64,000 nucleotides of DNA from contig NC_052620.1 of NCBI RefSeq assembly GCF_016545825.1, forward strand, positions 744,001 through 808,000, written 5' to 3'. Positions 23,187 to 34,924 of this stretch are shown here, piece by piece. Made by a program: the position numbers and the translations under genes. Numbering within the stretch: the stretch's first letter is position 1; each line of letters begins with the position of its first letter. This DNA comes from Eucalyptus grandis (lineage: Eukaryota; Streptophyta; Magnoliopsida; Myrtales; Myrtaceae). A model generated the notes under the pieces. It searched no databases and was not told the DNA's origin. It saw only the letters and a list, made by a program, of their open reading frames with translations.

Positions 23187-23324
23187 GCGCTGGCCTTTTC
23201 AAGTCTCGTCCAAATTCAAACGCCACGCTCCTTCACTTTGCACACTCCTCCCCACTTGCAGAAAACTTCTCCTTTCTCTCTTCTTTCTTGGTTCAGGTCT
23301 CGCTCGGTCTCGCCCGGTCTCGCC

Positions 23325-25589
23325 ATGGAGGCCAGACGTTCGTTCGGTGGCTTCTTCGCCATGTTGGTGCTGTCTAGTTTGGTTGGGAGTGCAACATTGG
23401 CTCATGCCTCGTGTGATTTCCCGGCGATATTCAACTTCGGGGACTCAAACTCCGACACTGGAGGCCTCTCCGCGGTGTACGGCCAGGCACCGTCGCCTCA
23501 TGGGGAGACTTACTTCCGCCAGCCCGCCGGGCGGTACTCCGACGGCCGCCTCGTGGTCGACTTCATAGGTACCGATCTAGACAAGCTCTCTCGCAATGTT
23601 CTCTCTTTTTCTCTGCTAGAAGTTAGGCTGCTTCCAGGATCGACAAACCTTCAATAAGAAATCAGATGAACAAATTTATAGCAGTAAGAAAAAGGAGAAA
23701 ACAAGTCGTGATATTGTTTCCTCGTGTGACATCATTTGTAGAATGATTAAGATTCAAAGAAGGGTCGATCAGATTTAAATAATGGTTCTTTTGGGCAACG
23801 TGAATACTATGCGATTCCACCAAATGAAGGCATGAAGTCCGGTTTTCGCCCGATGAATGGGCCATCACAAATTAGACATAGCCAAAAACAATTTAGCAGA
23901 AAGCGACGTGGGTAGTATAGAAAAATCGATCGAGTCCTCGTGGGAACAAAGCTAATGAGCACACAAGCATGTGCGAGTAAAGTAGATGCGCAAAATCCAC
24001 CGGCGAATCTTCTTGTCGCGACATGAATCTGAAGTTTCCGTCGGTCCCCATGGTCATGGAAAGTGACCTGCTGACATTAATGTTATTGGCGTGGTACACA
24101 GCACTTCAGTGGTGGGCCTGAGGAAATTATTGGCATTGGATTTGAACTAGTATTTCTTTTATCTTCCAGTTTTTGGACAGGATTTCCGTTTTCTTTTTTG
24201 GCTTTATAGGTCGGATGGAGTTTCATGATCAAACAGACGATTCAAATGTGATCCTCAATCAGCTAACTTACAATGTTTTGATTTGGCATCCAATTGGTTT
24301 TTCTCCAGAAGGAGTAACGAAAGGTGTTTGTGTCTGTGTCTTGTTTTTTCAGCTCAAAGCTTCGGATTGCCCTATTTGAGCGCGTACTTGGACGCGGTCG
24401 GATCGAACTTCAGTCACGGAGCCAACTTCGCGACTTCCGGGTCAACCATTAGACCCCAGAACACGACTTTCCGTCAGACAGGGTACAGTCCCATCTCTCT
24501 GGATGTTCAGTTCAACGAGTTCTACGAGTTCCGCCGCCGATCTCAAGTTGCCCGCAGCCGAGGTATAAGAATCTTAATCTCGAGGAATTCTCATGTCCTA
24601 AAATGGACCGAATCATCTGTAAAAGAGTCGAACGGCTCATAACTAGCACCATGTTAGATGATGAATTAGCATTTTTACGCTTCTAAATGATCCCGACACT
24701 GAATTTGATTTCCTGAGTATAAGGTGGGGTCTATGAGAAGCTGTTGCCCACGGAAGAAGTTTTCTCTCGGGCGCTGTACACATTCGACATCGGCCAGAAC
24801 GACCTCACGGCCGGTTACTTCCTGAACATGTCCACGAACGAAGTAAAAGCATACATACCCGATTTGCTCGGACAATTCAAGAACGTTGTCTCGGTTGGTG
24901 TACTAGATATACCTTGTGATCCATTTGAGTGCGAGTATTCTCATTACTAAAATGTAACCCGCACTGCGCAGCACATATATGGCGAAGGGGGGAGGTACTT
25001 CTGGATACACAACACGGGCCCCTTCGGTTGCCTCCCGTACGTGATGGAGCGGATCCCGATCCTGGTGTCGCAAGTCGACCGCGCAGGCTGCGCAGCCCCA
25101 TTCAACGAAGTGGCGCGGCATTTCAACCGCGGATTGAAGGAAGTCGTGACCCAATTGAGGAAGGAACTGCCGTTGGCTGCCATCACCTATGTGGACGTTT
25201 ACGCGGTCAAATACGCCCTGATCAGCAAACCCGTGAAGTACGGTAAGTATCGAGCGACCCATGAAGCATCCAGCATCGACCGATTCCCATCGATGACTAA
25301 CGTCTGTCGTGGAAATGCAGGATTCAAGCAACCGTTGAGGGCGTGCTGTGGCCACGGAGGGAAGTACAACTTCGACATGCACATGGGCTGCGGCTCGAAG
25401 ATCACGGTGGGCGGGAAGGAAGTGTTGGTGGGAAATTCCTGTAAAGACCCATCAGTTTATGTGAACTGGGATGGCTACCATTACACTGAAGCAGCCAACA
25501 AGCAGATCTTCGATCACATCGTGGGCGGTTCGTTTTCTGACCCGCCCGTTCCATTGAACAAGGCTTGTCACAGGCTTCCCTCTCCCTGA
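23325..25589 (+). CDS. GDSL/SGNH esterase-lipase, array unit 1
   Basis: Five exons: 23325–23568, 24353–24562, 24724–24893, 24972–25242 and 25321–25589, with intron phases 1, 1, 0, 1. The protein is 387 aa, close to the 380 or so usual for the At3g26430/ENOD8-like branch. The N-terminal signal peptide (to about Ala28) predicts secretion. Block I is GDSNSDTGG with catalytic Ser41. The oxyanion Gly is in NFATSGSTIRP and the oxyanion Asn in [23 protein letters not shown] near the C-terminus carries Asp349 and His352. Members hydrolyse ester bonds of small acyl or cell-wall substrates; the substrate here is unknown. All catalytic parts are intact. It is most similar to unit 2 in both genes and introns. 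Confidence 0.9.
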
Positions 25590-28123
25590 GTCGTCACCCT
25601 CTGGATCGAGTTCTCACCTTGTTCCAGGTGGGTTGTTGACTCGAGATAAGATTCTTTTTTGATTTCCAACGATCTTGTCGGAGCTGCTTCCCGAATAACT
25701 GCAGTGTAATGAGACATTTAATTCAATAGGTTGCACAGAATAATGTATTGCTAGACTATCCTGAAATGGGCTCTCTTGGGTTGGAAGAAAATGAACGGAA
25801 CGCGACATCAAACATTGAACAGTGACCAGGTTAGAGTGAACGTCGAGCATCGGAAGACAATGATGTGAATGGAAATTCCAAGAGGATTCCTTAGGTGTTC
25901 GTGGAACACCATGCCATGGCCTCATGTGGTCTGTTAGTGGTTGGCATGTCATGATCGGCATATATCGAAACGGTGATGTCGGCCTTGGGGGAATCTATGC
26001 ATCCAACCTAAAGAATGTCCCCATGCTTCGGCATGTGAACCAGTAGATATCGGAATCCTAATTCAAATTCAAGACCTTATGTCTCTCAAAACATCATTCA
26101 TCTCGATCTTATGAATCATTCAGCTCTCAATTCTCTCGAAACATTCTTTCATGCTAAATTCAATATGAAATGGTTTGGTAGCTTTTGTGTCACATCCCAA
26201 ATCCTATAGGGATGAGGGATTGACACGGTCATTCTTTTTCGAAAAGATGCAGCCTCAACTATACTCAAAATATCTAGCTCCCAAAAGTTCCTGTGATGAT
26301 GCTCTCGTTCTAACGCTACTAACTGAGGAACGTGAAAAACATGATAAGAAAAAATAATGAGCTAATATGGATCAAGCAATTACTTTGCATATTTAAATAC
26401 AAACATAACTCACTTTTGCCAAATCTAAAAATTTAGCAAACCTTCAAGATCGAAATGTAATATTTCTTATTTTAGCATAATATGTTCAAAGTAGAAATAT
26501 TCAAGATTATAAGAAATAAACATTACTGGTCCAGCCCATTGATCAATATCACAAAAAACAAAACAATAATCCATTTCATTGACTAATCTCATGTCACACA
26601 TTTATGGTCTATCCCATTAATCTATCTTATATGAAACCACACATCAATGGTCCATTTATTGACCAATCTTTTGCTTAATATCAATTCATGGTCATGACAC
26701 AACACCTTGTGATAAGATGACCAAGATTCTCTCCTAATAAGATCTCTACCTATTATTAACTGGTGACTCAGCCCACAAGAATATCCTAGATTAGTATGCA
26801 TATACCCACAAATCCCTTACTGGGATCACGGCGATATTAAACATCAATATCAATTCACAATATCATCTACAATCCATTAAGCTAAATCCAAAAATCATTA
26901 CAATACATTTCAAAAATCAACCGCATAACTTTTAGCAAATCAACTTATCTGCAGAAATACTTTTCATAAAACATTCTCAAATCACTTCAAGACTCGTTTC
27001 ATAAGCTAGCTTTATAAACTAAATCTAATCAAATGCATGTCATAAAACATTTCACAAACCGATATATATGTGTGTGTATTCACGAAACAACTCTCACATC
27101 ATTTACAAATACTAAAACATAGTAAATGCTTGATCCAAATTTTATGTAATAAACATGCTTATTCATAACTCATAATATATCAAATCTCGATCATTTTAAA
27201 AACATAATTTTACAAATTCTTAGAAGAAATTGTATTATTCACTTGAGAAAAGTTGAAAACCAATCTACGGTAGTCATTCGAGCTAACGCACTTGCATACC
27301 CATCAATTAATCAAAAACGATATTAAAAACTTAGTAATACACAACTCTAACGAATGACTCGACTAAACCATGTTCAACCGTCGACGTATCAACTCCTAAA
27401 CACTACAAAGAAGCTCATTTATGGTGAACATTTGTCTTTCACCGTTACGCCGATTATATCCATTACGCATAACCTGCATGCAAAACTTTGCAATTTCATG
27501 TACTACGAAATCGAGTTTCTGTCCACTGCCTTGACTTCATGTTAGATGAGTGGAGAAGAACCAATGAAGATGGGCTGAGATTGTCTATAAAAGACATGGG
27601 CCTGGGTTTAATTGGCCCATGTATTACATTTCGAAACATCCGGAAAGGATATGCGTGATCTTATATTGCCAAAAAACACGCAATCCGCGGAAACATTGCC
27701 AAAAAATGAGCTGATCTTCATAGATAGTTTTGCCCCATCTTAGCAGTAAGAAATAATGCTCGAGGCGGTTACCTTTTTAGCCCCGGTTTCTATTATATAA
27801 AAAGCTCGCATCTACAAAAGGATACGGATAATGAAGACACCTCAATGCAATGAAAGATATTCAACATAAAGCAGAATCCTCTTCTAATTGGAACGCACCA
27901 TATCCTTGCCTATTGCCGCATTCAGTATTCCAAACCGAAGAACTTACCAACCTTATAACATGGTAAAACAATCACAGAAGTTATCCTCCACGACAGCTTC
28001 ACCACGAGTCCTTATCCAAATGAAAAGTCACATTTTCATCTCTGTCCGTCCAAAACGATGCCATCATTGCCTTGAAAGTGACAAAAGAGAGCCGCGTGAA
28101 CGATTGATTTGATCCAACCACAT
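25590..28123. other. GDSL-1/GDSL-2 intergenic region
   Basis: The stretch comprises the second copy of the duplicated flank (25626–26187), an LTR-like insertion (26188–27666), and the duplicated promoter-proximal DNA of GDSL-2 (from about 27690). No gene is seen. Confidence 0.6.
26188..27666 (+). repeat. LTR-like element, copy 1 (TGTCACATCCC end)
   Basis: It interrupts the duplicated flank: the corresponding sequence before GDSL-1 is continuous near 22755–22800. It begins TGTCACATCCCAAATCC, a typical LTR start. Its sequence recurs in inverted orientation at 38275–39858, for example CTCATCCCTATAGGATTTGGG and CCCATTAATCTATCTTATATG on matching strands. It has no coding features and may be a solo LTR. 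The right boundary is approximate. Confidence 0.6.
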
Positions 28124-28131
28124 TATATAAA
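28124..28131 (+). promoter_or_regulatory. TATA box of GDSL-2
   Basis: TATATAAA within CATTATATAAAGCGCTG, the same context as before GDSL-1. Confidence 0.55.
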
Positions 28132-29117
28132 GCGCTGCCCTTTTCAAGTCTCGTCCAATTTCCAACGCCACGCTCCTTCACTTTGCACACTCGTCCCCAC
28201 TAGGAGAAAACAAATTCTTTCTCTCTTCTTTCTCGGTTGAGGTCTCGCTCGGTCTCGCCATGGAGGCTAGACGTTCGTTCGGTGGCTTCTTCGCCGTGTT
28301 GGTGCTGTCTAGTTTGGTTGGGAGTGCGAGGTTGGCTTTGCCTCGTGTGATTTCCCGGCGATATTCAACTTTGGAGACTCGAACTCCGACACCGGCGGCC
28401 TCTCGGCAGTGTTCGGCCAGGCGCCGCCGCCTCATGGGGAGACTCACTTCCGCAGGCCTGTCGGGCGGTACTCTGACGGCCGCCTCGTGGTTGACTTTAT
28501 AGGTACCGATCTAGATGCCTCTCTCGTGATGTTTTATTTTTTACTCTGCTCAAAATTAGGCTGCTTCCTGGATGGACAGACTTTCTTTAAGAAGTCAAAT
28601 GTACACATTTATTGTAGTAAGAAAAACAAGAAAACAAGTCGTGATATTGGTTCCCCGTGTGACATCATAGAATGATTAAGATTCAAAGAAGGGTGGATGA
28701 GATTTAAAATATGGTTCTATTAGGCAACGTGAATACTATGCGATTCCACCAAATGAAGGCATGAAGCCCGGCTTTCGCGTAGAACAGGCCATCATAAATA
28801 GAACATAGCCAAAAGCAATTTAGCAGAAAGCGACATGGGTAGTATGTAGAAAAATCAATCGTGTCCTCGTGGGAATAAAGTAATGATCACACGAGCATGT
28901 TCAAGCAAAGTAGATGCACAAAATCCACCGACGAATCTTTTGTCAGGACATGAATCCAAAGTTTCCCTTGGTCCCCATGGTCACGGAAAGCGACTTGCAG
29001 ACATTGATGTTAATGGCGTAGTGCAGAGCACTTCAATAGTGGGCCTGAGGAAATTATTGGCATGGGATTTGAACTAGTATTTCTTTTATCTTCCAGTTTT
29101 TGGACAGGATTCCCGGT

Positions 29118-29127
<10 letters not shown>

Positions 29128-29159
<32 letters not shown>
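29128..29159. repeat. (TTA)n microsatellite in GDSL-2 intron 1
   Basis: A TTA run preceded by a poly-T tract and followed by TTTTA repeats. It is absent at the matching place in GDSL-1. Confidence 0.8.
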
Positions 29160-29307
29160 TTATTTTATTTTTATTTTGGCGATATAGGTCAGATGGAGTT
29201 TCATGATCAAACAGAGGATTCTTATGTGATCCTCCATCGGCTAACTTACAAATGTGTTGATTCAGCATTGAATTGAATTTTCTCCAGAAGAAGTAATGAA
29301 AGGTGTT

Positions 29308-29308
<1 letters not shown>

Positions 29309-29352
<44 letters not shown>
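29309..29352. repeat. (GT)n microsatellite in GDSL-2 intron 1
   Basis: A GT run about 14 bases before the exon 2 acceptor. GDSL-1 has only a short GTTTGTGTCTGTGTC there. Confidence 0.8.
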
Positions 29353-29353
<1 letters not shown>

Positions 29354-30603
29354 TGGTTCTTTTCAGCTCAAAGCTTTGGATTGCCCTATTTGAGCGCGTA
29401 CTTGGACGCGGTCGGGTCAAACTTCAGTCACGGAGCCAACTTCGCGACCGCTGGTTCGACCATTAGACCACAGAACACGACTCTCCACCAGTCGGGGTTC
29501 AGTCCCATCTCCCTGGACGTTCAGTTCAACGAGTTCTATGAGTTCCGCCGCCGATCGCAAGTTGCCCGCACCCGAGGTATAAGAATCTTAAATCTCAAGG
29601 AATTTTGATATCCTAAAACAGGACCGAATCATCTGTATAAGAGTCAAACGGCTCGCAACTAGCGCCATTGTAGATGATGCATTAGCATTTTCACTTCTAA
29701 GTGATCCTGTCACTGAATTTTATTTCTCGAGTATAAGGTGGGGTCTATGAGAAGCTGTTGCCCAAGGAAGAGGTTTTCTCTCGGGCACTGTACACATTTG
29801 ACATCGGCCAGAACGACCTCACGGCCGGTTACTTCCTGAACATGTCCACGAGCGAAGTAAAAGCATACATACCCGATGTGCTTGGACAATTCAAGAACAT
29901 CGTCTCGGTCAGTGTACTAGATATACCTTGTGATCCATTTGAGTGCGAGTATTCTCATTACTAAAATGTAACCCGCACTGCGCAGTATATATATGGCGAA
30001 GGAGGGAGGTACTTCTGGATACACAACACCGGCCCGGTCGGTTGCCTCCCTTACGTGATGGAGCGGATCCCAATCCTGGTGTCGCAAGTCGACCGTGCAG
30101 GCTGCGCGTCCCCGTTCAACGAAGTGGCGCGGCATTTCAACCGCGGATTGAAGGAAGTCGTGACCCAATTGAGGAAGGAACTGCCGTTGGCTGCCATCAC
30201 CTATGTGGACGTTTACGCAGTCAAATACGCCCTGATCAGCCAACCCGAGAAGTACGGTAAGTATCGAGCGACCCATGAAACATCCAGCATCAGCCGATTC
30301 CGATCGATGACCAACGTCTGTCGTGGAAATGCAGGATTCAAGCAACCGTTGAGGACGTGCTGCGGCTTCGGAGGGAAGTACAACTTCAACATCCACATGG
30401 GCTGCGGCGCGAAGATCACGGTGCGCGGGAAGGAGGTGTTGGTGGGAAATTCCTGTGAAGACCCGTCAGTTTACGTGAACTGGGATGGCGTCCATTACAC
30501 TGAAGCAGCCAACAAGCAGATCTTCGATCACATCGTGGGCGGTTCGTTTTCTGACCCGCCTGTTCCATTGAACAAGGCTTGTCAGAAGCGTCCCTCTCAC
30601 TGA

Positions 30604-31399
30604 GTCGTCGCCAGCCTTATGAATCGAGTTCTCACCTTGCTAGATTCTTTCTTGGTTGCCCTTCTGATCCTCTTGTCTTAGCTGCTCAATTTGCAAATTT
30701 GAGGATCAGATTTTGCTCTCTCTCTATCTCTCTTTTCTGTCAATTCTCTTAAAGACGAAAGGGATGAAATGAAAGTTCACGAGAGAGTGATTGAATAACA
30801 AAATGACCGACAGCAAGAATGACCCAACCTTGCCCAATCTGAACTTTCCAAGTCTTTGCTGGAGTTTACTACAAGTTAGGAGCTAGGAAGCATACTTATA
30901 AAAGTTACCGCAGCACTTTAGACGCTATGTCGAGATGCCGTATCTTCATGCCTCGTTGTTGCAAGAAAAGTTGCTGCAACAATGCTAGACATGCTCCAAT
31001 TTTTTCATCGAGACTTGTCTGGTAAGTAACTCGATAAGAGATAGTGAAAATGAGGACGATTTGTTCTTTTCGATTACAATTGAAATGCAAATGTTGATCA
31101 GCATATATCTAAGCTTAAGATTACTAACTTGGTCCACAGAAGTAATCTAATATCTTGATAAGAAATTGTCTTGACTCCCTCAAACCACTCCGAAAAGGAT
31201 GGGCCTCCATTCGGAGAGGAGAAATAGACCAGAAAAAAAGATCTGATGAGATTCTACCATGGGAGTAAATATCTTCAAATTTCGACAAAATTTCATAAAA
31301 ACGAAAAAGAAAATTACAGATTTCTGATCTCATCCAAACAAACAACTTCAATGGTCATATCCCATCCAGTTCTCCGTCGGTTTTGGACTTGTTATCACC
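30604..31399. other. GDSL-2/GDSL-3 intergenic region
   Basis: No gene is seen. Short CT-rich stretches follow the unit 2 stop. The DNA before unit 3 does not resemble the unit 1 and unit 2 promoters by eye. Confidence 0.4.
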
Positions 31400-31406
31400 T
31401 ATAAAG
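31400..31406 (+). promoter_or_regulatory. TATA box of GDSL-3
   Basis: TATAAAG in the context CACCTATAAAGGCC, 64 bases before the start codon. Confidence 0.5.
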
Positions 31407-31463
31407 GCCTCAACTTTTAATGAGGCTTCAGCTCTCGCTCGCTTTGGGTTTCTCTCACTAAAG

Positions 31464-33349
31464 ATGGAGGCCAGATGTTCTTCCTGCTTCTTCACGGCGC
31501 TGTTGCTGTGTCGGTTGGCAGGCATGGCTCAAGCATCCTGCGATTTCCCGGCAATGTTTAACTTTGGAGACTCAAACTCCGACACCGGCGGCCTGTCAGC
31601 TGTGTTCGGCCAGGCCCCGTGGCCTGAAGGCGAGACCTACTTCCACAGCCCTGCCGGGAGGTACACTGATGGCCGCGTCGTGGTAGACTTCATAGGTAAC
31701 ACATCAAAAAAAAAAAAAAATTAACCGATAATGAGCTCCATTTCTCACGAATTCTGCCTCTTCTATACGTCTGCTCGGTTTCTGGTGACATTCAACACCA
31801 GATACTGCAGCTTTAAACATCTAAACAAAGACATGTTATCCGAAGTTAGCCATGAGATCGATGTCCAGGATGCCGAAATTTTACTGATAAAGCATAGTAC
31901 TTTTTCCTTGAAATCTCACTGTAACATCTCCGGTTGATCATATTTTGAGACAGCGTCTAGATTCTAGCGGACTCCGAGATCTATATCAACTCAATTGGCC
32001 AATCGGATAATGTTCTAGATGCCAAGACTTGATTTACTATAGGATGTTCGTGTCTTTTACAGCTGAGAGCTTGGGGTTACCGTATCTGAGCGCGTATCTC
32101 AACTCAGTGGGCTCGAACTTCAGCCACGGAGCCAACTTTGCGACTGCAGGTTCCACCATTCGGCCCCAGAACACGACCCTTCAACAGTCGGGGTTCAGCC
32201 CCATCTCCCTGGACGTTCAGTACAACGAGTTCTATGAGTTCCATAACCGAACTCCAGTGGCTCGTCAAAAAGGTGCAATCATCCATCCATTGGTTCTCAT
32301 TCGTCCTGGAACTTACGTCCTAGATGTCCTAGATCTTTTAGCTTTTGTAACTGGCATGGTGCCGGATGCATTCATTCATAATCATGTAAATGAGACTTTT
32401 TTGGATATAGGAGAGGTCTTTGAGAAGCTGTTGCCCAAGGAAGAGGTTTTCTCTAAGGCTCTGTACACCTTTGATATCGGCCAGAATGACCTCACGGCTG
32501 GGTACTTCATGAACATGTCTACCTCCGAAGTGAGAGCATACCTTCCCGACGTCCTAGGGCAGTTCAAGAACATCGTCTCGGTTCGTACCTGAACCAAAAA
32601 CACTTCCCGTCCCCTTGAATCGTGTTGGTGGACGTACCACACGGTCGTGATTTTTCTCTTCCTGATCAAAACTACTACCCGGTGTGCGCGCAGTATGTGT
32701 ACAGCCAAGGCGGCAGGTTCTTTTGGATACACAACACAGGCCCGGTCGGTTGCCTCCCCTATGTGATGGAACGGGTACCGATCCTGGCATCACAAGTGGA
32801 CCCCGTCGGCTGCGCGTCTCCTTTCAATGAAGTGGCTCAGGATTTCAACCGCGGGCTGAAGGAGGTCGTGATGCAGTTGAGGCAGGAGTTGCCCCAGGCG
32901 GCGATCACGTATGTCGATGTCTACTCGGTGAAATACTCCCTGATTAGCCATCCCGAGATATATGGTTAGTGTACTCCCCTAGTTTTCTTTTGCAAAGATA
33001 TAATCTGCTGTAGTGACATAGCATCAGATCAGACTACAAGAATCTAGGATGAGACTGTCTCCCGCGAATTACATATGCAGGGTTCAAGCATCCGTTGAGG
33101 ACTTGCTGCGGCCACGGAGGAAGATACAACTATGACATCCACATGGGATGTGGCGCAACGGCGATGGTGGACGGGGAGGAAGTGATGGTGGCAAAGTCCT
33201 GCGACAATCCGGCGCTTCATGTGAATTGGGACGGAGTCCATTTCACTGAGGCGGCTAACAGGCAGATCTTCAAACACATCAGGAGTGGCTTATTCTCCGA
33301 TCCACCTGTTCCGCTGAGCTCGGCTTGCCTGAGGATGCCTCCGTCCTGA
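31464..33349 (+). CDS. GDSL/SGNH esterase-lipase, array unit 3
   Basis: Five exons: 31464–31695, 32063–32272, 32411–32580, 32694–32964 and 33081–33349, with the same phases as unit 1 and encoding 383 aa. A short signal peptide ends near AQAS. Catalytic Ser37 lies in [10 protein letters not shown], followed by [22 protein letters not shown] and [12 protein letters not shown]. The central segment [24 protein letters not shown] groups it with units 1 and 2 rather than with 4–6. Its introns are short (367, 138, 113 and 116 bp) compared with those of its neighbours. The reading frame is complete, and I see no defect. Confidence 0.9.
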
Positions 33350-34825
33350 AGCGGACATGAACATGTGGTCTTCTCTTGCTGAAACTCGTTATGTTGTTTC
33401 TTTCCAGTGCTGCTTTTGGGCTGTTTTCAGTTTGCGGTTTCGCGGGAATGCAAACCAGGAGATACATTTCCGACATTGAATCCCAGCATCATCTTGAATC
33501 ACAAGCCTATTAACACATGAGATATCATCTACAAGCTTAGGACCTAGCAGGGTATAAGAATCTTGCAATTTTGCGTATCCGTGCTTCGCGAGGCACCCGA
33601 TTTTCAGACGCACTTTTGGGAAAATGACTATTTTAATTAGATGAACGATGGCACGTTAGACATCGCTGCACGACCCACTAGTCAATAGCGCAGAAATATA
33701 GTCGGAGTCTCAAAGAGAGATCTCTCCAAATGTATATTCGAGTGTGAGTGAGTATAGTGTGGATGGGTGGTTCCCACTCTAAAATCAGAAATTGCCCATT
33801 AAGGATTGGTTCTGAAAAATTGGAATCAGGAATGGCTCGTCGATTCCATAGTCCCGCCAAGCCTCACGCGTCAGCATTGTGATATGCAATAAAGAATTAC
33901 ACAATTGAATCACCTCTTGATGAGATTCTTAGTTAGAGATTAGAGTCAATGAACCAATAATATTAGGGTGAACACCTTGAAAAACCCCAAACTAGTACAC
34001 TTGTGACAAATTTACCTCAAACTATTTTTTTTACCATGAAACCCCAACTGGTATACTTGTGATAAATTTACCCCGACTAACTATAAAAAAAATCATAAAC
34101 TGGTACATTTATGACAAATTTACCCAAAACTAATTTATTCGACAAAAAAAAACCCCAAACTGGTAAATTTGTGACTAATATACCATCCGCTAAATTAGAT
34201 TAATACCACAAAAAAATCACAAAAATTGTAAACTGTGACAAATAGAGTGTAAAATCTCAAATTGGTATATCGGTCAATTGTCACGTGTCATTTAACTTTA
34301 TAATTTAACAAGAAAATTTAACTAAAACTAACATAGGGTAAATTTGTCACAAGTGTACCAGTTTAGGGTAAATTTGTCAAAGGTATACCAGTTTGGGGTT
34401 TTTGGTGGTCAAAAAAATAATTTGGGTTAGATTTGTCACAGGTGTACCAATTTGGGATTTTTCAGGGTATTAACCCATAATATTATTATGTTAGGAAATA
34501 TGTAAGTAAGAGAGCTTGTCATGAATGGGCAAATTCAGATTATTATCCAACATAAAAACTAGCCAGTAGCTTAGGGATTCAAGATTTTTCATTTAAAAAA
34601 TTAAAAATATATTATATATATTACTGGTTGAATCCGGGGGACAGTTCCACGCCTGGAAGTGGAAATTAGACCGGATCCTTTAAGCACCGCCAGTTCTTGA
34701 ATAGTCCGGTTTGATTCCAGGATGTTCTCGATGAATTTATTACACAAAAAGTCAGACGTTTATGGACGGCATTCAAATTAAGCAACGTTCATTGCAAGAA
34801 ACATTTTTATATTTCCACGTCGACT
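33350..34825. other. GDSL-3/GDSL-4 intergenic region
   Basis: The first part, about 33433–33720, is the 3' flank of unit 3 and recurs before unit 5 (39858–40170). A MITE occupies 33966–34476. The last 100 bases before the TATA box also recur before unit 5. No gene is seen. Confidence 0.5.
33966..34476. mobile_element. MULE-type MITE with 9-bp target duplication
   Basis: ATAATATTA flanks both sides exactly (33957–33965 and 34477–34485). The ends are inverted copies: GGGTGAACACCTTGAAAAAC against GGGTTAATACCCTGAAAAAT. Sub-terminal direct repeats of CCCAAACTGGTACACTTGTGACAAATTTACC-like units run inward from each end in opposite orientation. The 511-bp element has no coding capacity. A 9-bp duplication fits the Mutator superfamily. 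Confidence 0.8.
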
Positions 34826-34835
34826 TATATAAATA
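34826..34835 (+). promoter_or_regulatory. TATA box of GDSL-4
   Basis: TATATAAATA in the context GTCGACTTATATAAATACTC, identical in unit 5. Confidence 0.6.
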
Positions 34836-34924
34836 CTCTTTCCTCTCGCTGGCGTTCGCCTGTGCACGCACTTGGGGCAAAATCGAGTCCAACTCGAGGG
34901 AGCCCGGTCTTCTCGGGCCTGCGA

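Larger units (their letters stand above)
28260..30603 (+). pseudogene. GDSL/SGNH esterase-lipase, array unit 2, frameshifted in exon 1
   Basis: The exon layout equals that of unit 1: 28260–28502, 29367–29576, 29738–29907, 29986–30256 and 30335–30603. All splice sites and exons 2–5 are intact, including GQNDLTAGY and WDGVHYTEAANK. Exon 1 is 243 nt, against 244 in unit 1. One base is missing near 28336–28339 (GGCTTTGCC against GGCTCATGCC), between the signal peptide and the GDSNSDTGG block. The GDSN frame has an upstream stop and no usable ATG before the catalytic block. As written, the gene cannot make an active enzyme. A sequencing error is possible because everything else is preserved. Introns carry (TTA)n and (GT)n runs. 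Confidence 0.7.

Noticed and set aside
24903..25382. − strand open frames inside GDSL-1 and GDSL-2 exon 4–5 regions
   Set aside because: They recur in both units only because the esterase exons are conserved; they are shadows.
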